A DNA stretch of 11,304 nt from an uncultured Oscillibacter sp. GTDB lineage: Bacteria > Bacillota > Clostridia > Oscillospirales > Oscillospiraceae. This document shows, in pieces, positions 1 to 6,198 of the stretch. The position numbers and the translations under genes were made by a program. The stretch covers positions 1 to 11,304 of the forward strand of contig CAOJHG010000025.1 in assembly GCA_948435975.1 (NCBI GenBank), written 5' to 3'. The notes below the pieces were generated by a model. That model searched no databases. It was not told the DNA's origin and saw only the letters and a program-made list of their open reading frames with translations. Each line of letters starts with the position of its first letter. Position 1 is the stretch's first letter.

Positions 1-156
1 AGCGAAGTATTCCCGGAAGCCAGGATTCCAGGAGAAGGCTTGCAGCAGGCGGCGGGCGTTCTCCCGGATGCCCTTCTCGTCATAGATATGGAACGGGGTG
101 GGGTACTGGGCGGCGATGGCCTCTAGCTGAGACTGAGTGGCAAAGGGTGTTTTCAT
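1..156 (-). CDS. lysA: Diaminopimelate decarboxylase-like protein, N-terminal 52 residues (truncated by window edge)
   Basis: Reading left from an ATG, the first 52 codons are open and run off the window. The N-terminus contains TPFHIYDEKGIREN followed by AFSWNPGFREYFA. This is the start of the fold-III PLP decarboxylases of the LysA type, where 'TPFxxYDexxIren...' leads into the barrel and 'yfAvKA', with the PLP lysine just outside the window. LysA decarboxylates meso-diaminopimelate to lysine in the cytoplasm. A GAGGT ribosome site lies 7 bases before the ATG, and a strong promoter lies about 45 bases upstream. Only the N-terminus is visible, so a related decarboxylase such as a carboxynorspermidine enzyme cannot be excluded. 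The FSWNxGFREYFA wording is what I associate with clostridial LysA. Confidence 0.75.
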   Translation of the reverse strand, partial: MKTPFATQSQLEAIAAQYPTPFHIYDEKGIRENARRLLQAFSWNPGFREYFA

Positions 157-196
157 GGAAAGGACCTCAAATCTTTTTAGTTTCAGAATGCTTTCT

Positions 197-225
197 ATTT
201 TAGGTGGACCCGCTCATTCTGTCAA
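197..225 (-). promoter_or_regulatory. Promoter of the lysA-like gene
   Basis: On the minus strand a perfect -35 TTGACA (220-225) and -10 TAAAAT (197-202) are separated by exactly 17 bases. Transcription would start near 190, giving a leader of about 35 bases that holds the GAGGT ribosome site. Seen directly by matching to the sigma-A consensus; not tested. Confidence 0.75.
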
Positions 226-250
226 GGCTTTTATGCGCCGCGTTTGGCTC

Positions 251-278
251 TTGCTCAAGAAAAACCTGCTTGTATTCT
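251..278 (+). promoter_or_regulatory. Candidate promoter of the 57-aa protein / TraX / Nudix operon
   Basis: TTGCTC (251-256) and TATTCT (273-278) are spaced by 16 bases on the plus strand, ahead of the first gene of the operon. Both boxes match only partly. A 6-bp dyad (ACCTGC at 264-269, GCAGGT at 285-290) brackets the -10 and could be a regulator site or chance. This is the best candidate in the 167-base gap. Confidence 0.35.
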
Positions 279-323
279 ATTCAGGCAGGTGGAAACAGCT
301 TATTTGAAAGAGGGGGAAGCACG

Positions 324-497
324 GTGGCAAGCAACTGTGAGGAATGCGTCTACGGCGACTATGACAGCGAGCTGGATGCCTTGGTCTGCAATATGGACTT
401 GGATGAGGACGAAATGGAGCGCTTCCTCCGGGGAGACAGCCGGAACTGCCCCTTTTACCGCCGGGGGACCGATTACACCACAGCGGCGAAGCAGTAA
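324..497 (+). CDS. Four-cysteine small protein, DUF6472-like (57 aa)
   Basis: I start this at a GTG because an AGAGGGGG ribosome site sits about 6 bases before it. The same frame stays open upstream to another GTG at 204, but that region is not protein-like and overlaps the lysA promoter. The product is 57 residues, acidic, with cysteines at C5, C8 (CEEC), C22 and C42, and an acidic stretch DLDEDEMERFL followed by NCPFYR. This matches the small clostridial family I know as DUF6472: N-terminal CxxC, 'DEDEM..FL', then 'CPyYR'. Four conserved cysteines suggest a zinc or iron-sulfur knot, but no function is established. It is the first gene of a plus-strand set with TraX 32 bases downstream. The family name is from memory. 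Confidence 0.7.
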   Translation: MASNCEECVYGDYDSELDALVCNMDLDEDEMERFLRGDSRNCPFYRRGTDYTTAAKQ

Positions 498-529
498 CGG
501 CCCCGCATGAGAAAGAGAGAGATTGCGAT

Positions 530-1432
530 ATGACAGCACAGCGGCGCGACGCCCCTCTGACCAGCTTCCACCTGAAATTGATTGCCCTGGTGACGATGGT
601 GATCGACCATGTGGGCTATGTGTTCCTCGGGACGATACCGCTTCTGCGGACCATTGGCAGGGCGGCCTTTCCCATTTACGCCTTTTTGATTGCGGAGGGA
701 TGCCGCCGTACCCGGGACCGGAAGCGCTATCTTTTGGGCTTAGGCGCGTTTGCGGTCATCAGCGAGCTTCCTTTTGATATGGCCTTCGGACCCATCTATC
801 AGGGGACAAGCCTGCCCGAGGTGGATTTCCTGGAGAATACCAACATTTTTTATACCCTCTTTTTCGCCGCAGCCGCCATACATATCTTCGAGACCCTGCG
901 GCGTCAGCCCTGGCCGGTACAGGCCCTGGGCGCGGCTTTCGGCGGGCTCGGGATTTTTCTGGAGGGGCTGGTTGTCGTCATCTCCTACCAGAAGCAGACG
1001 GCGATGGTGCTGGCCTATGTGTGGATTCTGGGCACGCTGTTCTTTTGCTGTAAGTTGCCGGAAGACCCGCCCAAGGGCAGACAGTCCACGCTTCCCATCC
1101 TGGCGTCGGTGCCGGTCCTGCTGATTTTCTTCCAGGCCGAAATCAGTGACTGTGATTACGGCGCGTTCGGCGTTCTGCTGATTGCGGCGCTGTACCTGGC
1201 GGGGACGCCGAAACGGTCCTCTGTGGTGCTGGCAGCGGCGGTGGCGCTCTATTACGGCCCGCTGTATCGTTACGGCTTCCGGCTGGGCTTTCTCGTGATG
1301 GCGCTGCTTTCGGCGGGGCTGACCTTCCTCTACAGCGGGGACCGGGGGCCGAATGTGAAGTGGCCCTTCTACTGGGCTTACCCGGGACATATCGCGGTGC
1401 TGGCGGCACTGCGGCTTTTGCTGAAGTATTGA
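530..1432 (+). CDS. TraX family integral membrane protein
   Basis: A 300-residue polytopic membrane protein with the TraX signature motifs near the N-terminus. These are LKLIALVTMVIDHVG (D26, H27), then R40-x-IGRAAFPIYAFLIAEG to residue 57, then ISELPFD at 77-83, followed by NTNIFYTL before a run of hydrophobic helices. F-plasmid TraX acetylates the N-terminus of pilin. Chromosomal TraX homologues in Firmicutes, as here, have no pilin or conjugation genes nearby and probably acetylate something else at the membrane. The start is the ATG with only a weak purine-rich GAGAGA ribosome site. It follows the 57-aa gene by 32 bases and precedes the Nudix gene by 28, consistent with one transcript. 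Family assignment is firm; substrate is unknown. Confidence 0.85.
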   Translation: MTAQRRDAPLTSFHLKLIALVTMVIDHVGYVFLGTIPLLRTIGRAAFPIYAFLIAEGCRRTRDRKRYLLGLGAFAVISELPFDMAFGPIYQGTSLPEVDFLENTNIFYTLFFAAAAIHIFETLRRQPWPVQALGAAFGGLGIFLEGLVVVISYQKQTAMVLAYVWILGTLFFCCKLPEDPPKGRQSTLPILASVPVLLIFFQAEISDCDYGAFGVLLIAALYLAGTPKRSSVVLAAAVALYYGPLYRYGFRLGFLVMALLSAGLTFLYSGDRGPNVKWPFYWAYPGHIAVLAALRLLLKY

Positions 1433-1460
1433 CGTTTGATTTTTCATATGGAGGAAACGG

Positions 1461-1979
1461 ATGGAATTAGTGGATTTATACAACGAGGACCGCGTCCCTT
1501 TGGGCAGAACAGCGGAACGTATGGCCCCCAAAGGAGTAGGAGAATACCGCATGGTGGTCCATATCTGTGTGTTTGACAGCGAGGGACGGATGCTGATCCA
1601 ACAGCGGTCCATGGAGAAATACAGTCTGCCGGGCATGTGGGACGTGGCGGCGGCAGGGGGCGTGGACGCAGGGGAAACCAGCCGTCAGGGGGCAGAGCGG
1701 GAATTCCTGGAGGAGCTGGGCTTTCCCCTGGACCTGAGCGGCATCCGGCCTTCAGTGACGGTGAACTTCGACGGCGGCTTTGACGATTTTTACATCCTCT
1801 GCCGGGATATCCCCCTGGAGGCTCTGACCCTTCAAAAAGAGGAGGTCAGCGCCGTCCGGTGGGCCGCACTGCCGGAGGTGCTGGACATGGTGGACAGCGG
1901 GACCTTTATCCCCTATCCCAAGAGCTTCCTGAGCTTCCTTTACGAAATGCGGAATCAATTCGGCTTCATCACAAAATGA
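1461..1979 (+). CDS. Nudix hydrolase (Idi/YfcD-like)
   Basis: A 172-residue soluble protein with a complete Nudix box: G66-x5-E72-x7-R80-E81-F82-x-E84-E85-x-G87-F88. The glutamates bind the divalent metal used to cleave a nucleoside-diphosphate-X or similar pyrophosphate. The N-terminus (LVDLYNEDRVPLGRTAER) followed by 'YRMVVHICVFDSEGRMLIQQRS' and 'GMWDVAAAGGV' is the arrangement of the YfcD/isopentenyl-diphosphate-isomerase-like Nudix subgroup. That subgroup is common in clostridia and its physiological substrate is generally unassigned. A GGAGG ribosome site lies 7 bases before the ATG. It is the last gene of the plus-strand set and a hairpin follows its stop directly. I cannot name the substrate from the sequence. 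Confidence 0.9.
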   Translation: MELVDLYNEDRVPLGRTAERMAPKGVGEYRMVVHICVFDSEGRMLIQQRSMEKYSLPGMWDVAAAGGVDAGETSRQGAEREFLEELGFPLDLSGIRPSVTVNFDGGFDDFYILCRDIPLEALTLQKEEVSAVRWAALPEVLDMVDSGTFIPYPKSFLSFLYEMRNQFGFITK

Positions 1980-1984
1980 ATCAA

Positions 1985-2016
1985 AAAGAGGGCGGTGTAT
2001 CAACCGTCCTCTCTTT
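1985..2016. terminator. Bidirectional hairpin terminator between convergent operons
   Basis: A 9-bp stem (1988-1996 pairing with 2003-2011, one G-U pair) with a 6-base loop. It is flanked by AAAAA on the left and TCTTT on the right. On the minus strand the hairpin is followed by TTTTT, a good intrinsic terminator for the acyltransferase operon, whose TGA lies in the loop. On the plus strand the T-tract is shorter but it directly follows the Nudix stop. One element therefore probably ends both transcripts. Confidence 0.75.
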
Positions 2017-3037
2017 GCGTCCTCCGCAGGCGGGCAAAACCGGGGCGGAGGATTTTTTCAATCAGTTGGCGCAGGAGTACCGCCAGCACCAGATTCAGCG
2101 CGTATACGGTCAAGTAGTAGACGATATGCCGCCCGTCCCGGTCAAACCAGGGTGACAGGGCCGCAAATTCCCGGGTGACAATCACATTCAGCAGATAAAT
2201 TTCCAGGCTGTAGGCCCCCAGGAAGCGGAGCGGGCGCCACTCCCAGCCCAGGAGGTCCAGCCCCTTCGCCAGTAGCAGGCAGAAGGGCATGACACAGGCG
2301 GCCACCATGTAACAGGTGGAGATATACAGCTTTCCCTGGAGCCGCAGAACCGCCACCGTAATGCCGCATACAGCTACGGCGGTCCAGGCGGCGGCGTGTT
2401 TGCGGTTCAAGGGCTGGCCCTCCGCCAGATAACAGCCCGCCAGGAGCCCCGCCGCGAATGTGGGTATCCGGTCCAGGAAGTCCGAAAGATAGTTCAGGCC
2501 CACGGGGATGCTCAGCCGGTAAACGCCATAGGCCAGAGGGAAGGTCAGCAGCGTCAGGAAGCCCTTGTACTTCACCCGGCGCAGTATCTTCACCCAGAAC
2601 GGGGCCAGGGCGTAGAACAGCAGCAGGGCGGGAACGTACCAATTGAAGGTCCCAGGGACGCGGAACCAATAGTGGAAGGTGGAAAGGCTCCAAAGGGCGG
2701 TCTTGATCGAAATGCGCCCCTGTACCCGGAGCCACAGACTGTAGAGCCCCACCACCAGCCAGTATGCGGGCAGCACCCGGGCGCACCTGCGGTAAAAATA
2801 GGAGGGAAACCGCTCCTGCCGCCGGACGATGGACCCATACAGCCCCAGGCCGGACAGCAGGAAGAACATGTCTACCCCGCTGAACCCCAGCCACTTGAAG
2901 GCGTTCAGCGCTGGATTGTCAATTTGGAGCTCATAGGCATGGAAGAACATCACCCAAAGCATCGCCAGGCCCATCAGCTCTCCGCGGTAACGGCTGAGGA
3001 GCTGGTAGCCTGCGGCCGTTTCAGTGTGGTTCTTCAT
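2000..3037 (-). CDS. Acyltransferase family 3 membrane protein (OafA/WecH-like)
   Basis: A 345-residue protein that is hydrophobic nearly throughout, with about ten membrane segments. The N-terminal part reads RGELMGLAMLWVMFFHAYE with the expected catalytic-type histidine at H33, followed by GVDMFFLLSGLGLY, the hallmark of acyltransferase family 3. This family moves acyl groups (usually acetyl) onto sugars of cell-surface polymers at the membrane. The usual arginine of 'ELRG' is methionine (M22), a variant I recall in clostridial members. The ATG lies inside the end of the metallopeptidase gene (17-base overlap), so it is probably translated from the same message. The acceptor is unknown; a polysaccharide or wall polymer is the family-based guess. 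Confidence 0.87.
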   Translation of the reverse strand: MKNHTETAAGYQLLSRYRGELMGLAMLWVMFFHAYELQIDNPALNAFKWLGFSGVDMFFLLSGLGLYGSIVRRQERFPSYFYRRCARVLPAYWLVVGLYSLWLRVQGRISIKTALWSLSTFHYWFRVPGTFNWYVPALLLFYALAPFWVKILRRVKYKGFLTLLTFPLAYGVYRLSIPVGLNYLSDFLDRIPTFAAGLLAGCYLAEGQPLNRKHAAAWTAVAVCGITVAVLRLQGKLYISTCYMVAACVMPFCLLLAKGLDLLGWEWRPLRFLGAYSLEIYLLNVIVTREFAALSPWFDRDGRHIVYYLTVYALNLVLAVLLRQLIEKILRPGFARLRRTQREDG

Positions 3038-3425
3038 CGCTGGACGCCTCCTGAGAAAATTCCGTCCGCCACGCTTCCAGCTCTTTCGCGTCCCGGTCGT
3101 CCAGGGCGTGCAGTCCGGCGCGGGCCTCCATATGGTGGGTCAGCTCATGGGACAGCGTGGTATACAGCTCTTTCCGCCAGTCCTCCGCCGTCCACTGCTC
3201 CTGTTTTGCCAGGGCCGCGAAGGAACCATAGTATAAATTCACATACCGGCCCAGCATGTCATTGCAGTATTCCCCCAGTATATATAGCTCTCCCTCGGGG
3301 AATTCTGGGTCTGGCACGGCGTCTTCCAGCAGGTTCACGCCGCCGTTCAGCCCCTCAAAAAGGACTCGGGGAAACGCTTCCGACAGCTCGTCCAGCAAAT
3401 CCCCCGCCTGGTCAAAGCTCAGCAT
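3021..3425 (-). CDS. Minimal HExxH metallopeptidase-like protein (zincin, PF06262-type)
   Basis: A 134-residue cytosolic-looking protein without a signal peptide. Its C-terminal half carries TLSHELTHHMEARAG, an HExxH zinc site (H93, E94, H97). The N-terminal half (NLLEDAVPDPEFPEGELYILGEYCNDMLG...YVNLYYGSF) matches the short 'possible zinc metallo-peptidase' family, where a 'edxPd...lLGlY.G' region precedes 'HExxHhfG'. No substrate is known for the family. Its ATG overlaps the HAD phosphatase stop by 7 bases (ATGCTGA). Its own end overlaps the acyltransferase start by 17, so the three are translationally linked. The tail after the zinc site is acidic (ends SSDEEPH). Activity as a peptidase is inferred only from the motif. 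Confidence 0.8.
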   Translation of the reverse strand: MLSFDQAGDLLDELSEAFPRVLFEGLNGGVNLLEDAVPDPEFPEGELYILGEYCNDMLGRYVNLYYGSFAALAKQEQWTAEDWRKELYTTLSHELTHHMEARAGLHALDDRDAKELEAWRTEFSQEASSDEEPH

Positions 3426-4081
3426 AGCAGCAGCGCCTCCAGTTCCGCCGCGGAGTCCGCCAGATAGTCCGCCCCAGCATCGGTCAGAGACTGGCGGGAG
3501 CGGAATCCCCAGGTCACGCCGCAGGCAGGCAGTCCCGCGTTATGGCCGGTCTGGATGTCAACGCTGCTGTCCCCCACGAAGAGCGTCCGCGCCGGGTCTG
3601 CCTCCAGCTTTTCCAGAATCTGGCGCACGCCGGTGGGGTCCGGCTTCACGGGGATGTCATCCACTTTTCCCTGAACGATGTCGAATACGCCGGGAAAATA
3701 CTGCGTCACGATGGCCCGGCTGAGCGCGTCAGCTTTATTGGAATAGACGGCCATGCGGACCCCGGCGGCTTTCAGATGCTCCAGCAGGGCGGGAATGCCG
3801 GGGTAGGGGGCGGTCTTGTCCATATTATGTGCGCCGTAATAGGCCGTGAACTGCTCCAGCGTTTTTTGGAGGCGTTCCGGGTCCTGGCACTCGGGTGGAG
3901 AGAAGCGGGTCACTAGGTTCGGGATGCCGTGGCCCACCATCGCCATGAAGCTGGACGTGGAGAACTCCGGCCAGCCGTTTTGCCGGCAGACCCAGTTGCC
4001 CGCGCCCGCGAGGTCGTCAATAGTATTCAGAATCGTGCCGTCCAGGTCGAAAAGGACGGTTTGGTAAGCAGGACGGTTCAT
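3419..4081 (-). CDS. HAD-superfamily phosphatase, phosphoglycolate phosphatase-like
   Basis: A 220-residue HAD subfamily IA hydrolase with all four motifs. Motif I is FDLDGT (nucleophile D12, acid D14), motif II is VYSNK (S115), motif III is K146 in VKPDP, and motif IV is GDSSVD (D171, D175). An alpha-helical cap lies between motifs I and II, as in Gph. It would dephosphorylate a small phosphate ester such as 2-phosphoglycolate; the exact substrate is not readable from sequence. I start at this ATG because GAGGT lies 6 bases upstream. The GTG two codons earlier would abut the ribosome site. First gene of a three-gene overlapping operon with its own promoter. Confidence 0.88.
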   Translation of the reverse strand: MNRPAYQTVLFDLDGTILNTIDDLAGAGNWVCRQNGWPEFSTSSFMAMVGHGIPNLVTRFSPPECQDPERLQKTLEQFTAYYGAHNMDKTAPYPGIPALLEHLKAAGVRMAVYSNKADALSRAIVTQYFPGVFDIVQGKVDDIPVKPDPTGVRQILEKLEADPARTLFVGDSSVDIQTGHNAGLPACGVTWGFRSRQSLTDAGADYLADSAAELEALLLC

Positions 4082-4119
4082 GTGCACACCTCATATCAAT
4101 TGCAAATCAGCAGTTCTGA

Positions 4120-4136
4120 GAACCCCCTGGGGGTCC
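4120..4136. promoter_or_regulatory. GC-rich dyad at the HAD operon transcription start
   Basis: ACCCCC and GGGGGT form a perfect inverted repeat around a single central T, with an outer G/C pair also symmetric. The one-base spacer rules out a stable hairpin of this form, so a protein-binding operator is more likely. It sits at about +1 to +17 of the predicted minus-strand transcript, a classic repressor position. No regulator gene is adjacent. Confidence 0.35.
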
Positions 4137-4143
4137 CCTCTGC

Positions 4144-4172
4144 ATTGTAACAGCCCTGGCGGACATTGGCAA
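4144..4172 (-). promoter_or_regulatory. Promoter of the HAD / metallopeptidase / acyltransferase operon
   Basis: On the minus strand TTGCCA (4167-4172) and TACAAT (4144-4149) have exactly 17 bases between them. The predicted start is near 4137, about 56 bases before the HAD start codon. Confidence 0.65.
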
Positions 4173-4223
4173 GGGCGCTTTTGTGAAAAACCATCAAATT
4201 CAAACCCTTGCGCTTTGTTGAGC

Positions 4224-4252
4224 TTGCACATTGGAAAAAACAGCAGTAAAAT
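4224..4252 (+). promoter_or_regulatory. Promoter of the pyridoxal kinase gene
   Basis: TTGCAC (4224-4229) and TAAAAT (4247-4252) are separated by 17 bases. Transcription would begin near 4259, about 28 bases before the ATG. Its -35 is 51 bases from the -35 of the divergent HAD promoter, so the two do not overlap. Confidence 0.7.
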
Positions 4253-4286
4253 AAACCTCAACTTGAACGAAAAGAAGGGTCTTTCT

Positions 4287-5153
4287 ATGCTGCTGACTCC
4301 CCGTGTTGCCGCTGTCCACGATCTCTCCGGTTTTGGCCGCTGCTCCCTCACTGTCGCTATCCCTATCCTCTCCGCCATGGGGGTCCAGTGCTGTCCTCTG
4401 CCTACGGCCTTCCTCTCTACCCACACCGGCGGATTCCAGGGCTTTACCTTCCTGGATATGACCGAGGAGATGCCCCGTGTTTCCGCGCACTGGAAGGGCC
4501 TGGGCATCCGCTTCCAGGCGGTCTATAGCGGCTTTCTAGGCAGTGCGCGTCAAATTGGCGTCGTGTCGGACTTCATCCGGGATTTCCGCACGCCGGAAAC
4601 GTTGATTGTGGTGGACCCGGTGATGGGAGACGACGGGCGGGCCTACCAAACCTGTACCCCGGACCTCTGCGCGGGCATGGCACAGCTTGCGGAGGAGGCG
4701 GACGTAATTACCCCCAATCTGACGGAGGCGGCGTTCCTCCTCGGGCAGAGCTATAAGGATTTGGCCAAGGACTGCGCTCATGAGGGAGGAACGGCCCTCC
4801 GCCGTGCGGCAGAGGCTTTGAGCTTAGGCGGGCGGCGGTCTGTGGTTCTTACCGGGGCGTCACTGGAGCCGGGGAAAACGGGCGCCATGTGCTTCGACGC
4901 GAAAACCGGACGGACAGAGGCGGTCCAGACAGATTTCATTGTGCATCCCCTTCATGGCACTGGGGATGTATTTTCCAGTGTGCTGACTGGGGCGTTAGTC
5001 CGGGGTGCGGCATTGACGGAAGCGGCGGCTCAAGCGGCGGAGTTCGTCCGGGCCTGTGCGGTAAGGACGGTGAAACAGGACCTCCCTCTGCGGGACGGCG
5101 TGGATTTTGAGCCGCTGCTGCATCTTCTGTGGGAGGAGACCCGGCAGGATTGA
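4287..5153 (+). CDS. pdxY: Pyridoxal/pyridoxamine kinase
   Basis: A 288-residue ribokinase-fold enzyme that phosphorylates the 5'-OH of B6 vitamers with ATP in the salvage route to PLP. Diagnostic segments are HDLSGFGRCSL (11-21), the DPVMGDDGRAY block (110-120) typical of PdxK/PdxY, TPNLTEA (142-148), and HGTGDVFSS (223-231) with the anion hole and catalytic base D227. The start is the ATG 7 bases after a GAAGGGT ribosome site and about 28 bases after the predicted transcription start. The frame is open much further upstream (to 4080), but that stretch spans the promoter and is not translated. The gene stands alone and converges on the CMD-family gene. The symbol is tentative: the clostridial family is called pyridoxamine kinase, and PdxY versus PdxK cannot be separated by eye. 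Confidence 0.9.
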   Translation: MLLTPRVAAVHDLSGFGRCSLTVAIPILSAMGVQCCPLPTAFLSTHTGGFQGFTFLDMTEEMPRVSAHWKGLGIRFQAVYSGFLGSARQIGVVSDFIRDFRTPETLIVVDPVMGDDGRAYQTCTPDLCAGMAQLAEEADVITPNLTEAAFLLGQSYKDLAKDCAHEGGTALRRAAEALSLGGRRSVVLTGASLEPGKTGAMCFDAKTGRTEAVQTDFIVHPLHGTGDVFSSVLTGALVRGAALTEAAAQAAEFVRACAVRTVKQDLPLRDGVDFEPLLHLLWEETRQD

Positions 5154-5190
5154 ATGGCGGAGGGTTCCTGGAAACGCTGTCTTTTACCAC

Positions 5191-5210
5191 TATCCCGGAA
5201 GTGCGGGATA
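5191..5210. terminator. Short hairpin in the gap between convergent genes
   Basis: A perfect 7-bp stem (TATCCCG / CGGGATA) with a GAAGTG loop, in the 120-base gap between the convergent pyridoxal kinase and CMD-family genes. Neither strand has a T-tract after it, so it is not a textbook intrinsic terminator. It is the only strong dyad in the gap and could pause or terminate both messages. Nothing else is visible in this gap. Confidence 0.35.
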
Positions 5211-5273
5211 CGCGGCCCGTACACAGAAAGCCGGACGCGTGGGCAAACGTCAGGACCGCTTTGGGGCAAGCCT

Positions 5274-5672
5274 TTAGTCCCTTTCCCTCCATTTCTCATC
5301 CCGCCGTTCTGTAAAAACCTTTTTGGCGGCAAACACAGCGTTCAGCACCCTCGGGAAGCCTGTGTAGGGAATACATTGGAGAAAAACCTCTACAATCTTC
5401 TCTGGGGATATCCCAACGTTGAGCGCTCCATTGATGTGGACCTCCAACTGAGGCTCGCATCCGCCGGCGGTCAGCAGACTGGCCAGGGTGAGCATTTCCC
5501 GTTCCTGGAGGCTGAGCTTTTTCCGGGTGTAAATGTCTCCAAAAGCAAATTCGACGATATACCTGCCCAGGTCCGGGGCGATATCCTCCAACGAGCGGAT
5601 GACCCCTTCCCCGCCAGAGCCGTCGATTTCCCTCAGCTTTTCCCATCCCAGGTCAAATCGTGTCTGTTCCAT
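5274..5672 (-). CDS. Carboxymuconolactone decarboxylase (CMD) family protein
   Basis: A 132-residue all-helical protein of the CMD/AhpD fold. The core is LSLQEREMLTLASLLTAGGCEPQLEVH (C72, E77, H79) followed by INGALNVGISPEKIVEVFLQCIPYTGFPRVLNAV, the conserved active-site and trimer segment. There is no CxxC, so a disulfide-based alkylhydroperoxidase activity of AhpD type is unlikely; the E/H pair fits the gamma-carboxymuconolactone-decarboxylase-like branch. I start at the second ATG, 9 bases after AGGAGG; the first ATG (5681) touches that site. The gene is divergent from a MerR regulator across 86 bases that contain a MerR-type promoter, so induction by that regulator is likely. The substrate is unknown. 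Confidence 0.85.
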   Translation of the reverse strand: MEQTRFDLGWEKLREIDGSGGEGVIRSLEDIAPDLGRYIVEFAFGDIYTRKKLSLQEREMLTLASLLTAGGCEPQLEVHINGALNVGISPEKIVEVFLQCIPYTGFPRVLNAVFAAKKVFTERRDEKWRERD

Positions 5673-5704
5673 CGTTTGCATCCTCCTTCTATTTGGTAAT
5701 CAGG

Positions 5705-5735
5705 AGCTTACTACTTAAACCAAGGTTGATGTCAA
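5705..5735 (-). promoter_or_regulatory. MerR-type promoter of the CMD-family gene (19-bp spacer)
   Basis: On the minus strand a perfect -35 TTGACA (5730-5735) is followed by a 19-base spacer and a -10-like TAAGCT (5705-5710). A 19-base spacer is too long for normal sigma-A use and is the signature of promoters that MerR-family proteins activate by twisting DNA. The spacer contains AACC-TT-GGTT with further partial symmetry outward, a fitting operator. The divergent merR-like gene starts 24 bases away. The spacing is seen in the sequence; the regulation is inferred. Confidence 0.6.
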
Positions 5736-5758
5736 GACTTTTTTGGGAGGTGCAAAAC

Positions 5759-6124
5759 ATGACCATTGGAGAGATGTCCGAAAAAGTGGCCCTGCCGGAA
5801 AGTACACTGCGGTACTATGAAAAAAAGGGCCTTCTGCTGGTCTCCCGGGACCGGAACGGCAGAAGGGTCTATGAGGAAAGCGATGCCGCGTGGATTCAGT
5901 TCATCCGCCGCCTGAAGGAAACGGGGATGCCTCTGCGGGAGATTCAGCGTTACTCCAAACTGCGGTATCAGGGCGAATCCACTATGCTGGAGCGGCTGGA
6001 AATGCTGAAGGTCCATCGGGAGTACGTATTGGACCAGCAGCGGAAATGGGCGGAATATCTGGAAAACCTGGACGGTAAGATTTCCCTTTACCAGCGCACT
6101 GTAGAGGGCCGGAAAACGCCCTGA
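5759..6124 (+). CDS. MerR family transcriptional regulator
   Basis: A 121-residue regulator. Residues 1-70 form the winged HTH (MTIGEMSEKVALPESTLRYYEKKG with the typical RYYE at 18-21, then RNGRRVYEE and a wing/helix region with GMPLREIQ). Residues 74-112 form the dimerisation coiled coil, with a short charged tail. The whole protein has no cysteine, so it does not sense metals or electrophiles by thiol chemistry as MerR, CueR or AdhR do. It also has no large effector domain of BmrR type. A GGGAGG ribosome site lies 8 bases before the ATG; the frame opens upstream but without a good start. It is divergent from the CMD-family gene and probably controls it and itself. The inducer is unknown. 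Confidence 0.9.
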   Translation: MTIGEMSEKVALPESTLRYYEKKGLLLVSRDRNGRRVYEESDAAWIQFIRRLKETGMPLREIQRYSKLRYQGESTMLERLEMLKVHREYVLDQQRKWAEYLENLDGKISLYQRTVEGRKTP

Positions 6125-6136
6125 TCACAAAACGCA

Positions 6137-6172
6137 AAGAGCGGCAGGGCCGATAAAAGCCTTGCCGCTCTT
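6137..6172. terminator. Long hairpin terminator between MerR and 5'-nucleotidase genes
   Basis: A 14-bp stem (6137-6150 with 6159-6172, one G-U pair) and an 8-base CGATAAAA loop, between two convergent genes. It begins about 12 bases after the MerR stop. Thymines follow on both sides but are interrupted, so it is probably a bidirectional terminator of moderate quality. Confidence 0.75.
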
Positions 6173-6198
6173 GCTGTTCCTTTTAGGAGGTCTTTGAC

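Noticed and set aside
740..1636. Long minus-strand open frame of 298 codons
   Set aside because: Antisense to TraX and Nudix; basic, Arg/Gln-rich low-information sequence typical of a GC-rich shadow.
2396..3427. Plus-strand open frame of 343 codons
   Set aside because: Antisense to the acyltransferase and metallopeptidase, Pro/Gly/Arg-rich, no ribosome site, no motif.
4080..4286. 69-codon N-terminal extension of the pyridoxal kinase frame
   Set aside because: It spans the kinase promoter and the HAD promoter, and the family starts at the downstream ATG, which has a good ribosome site.
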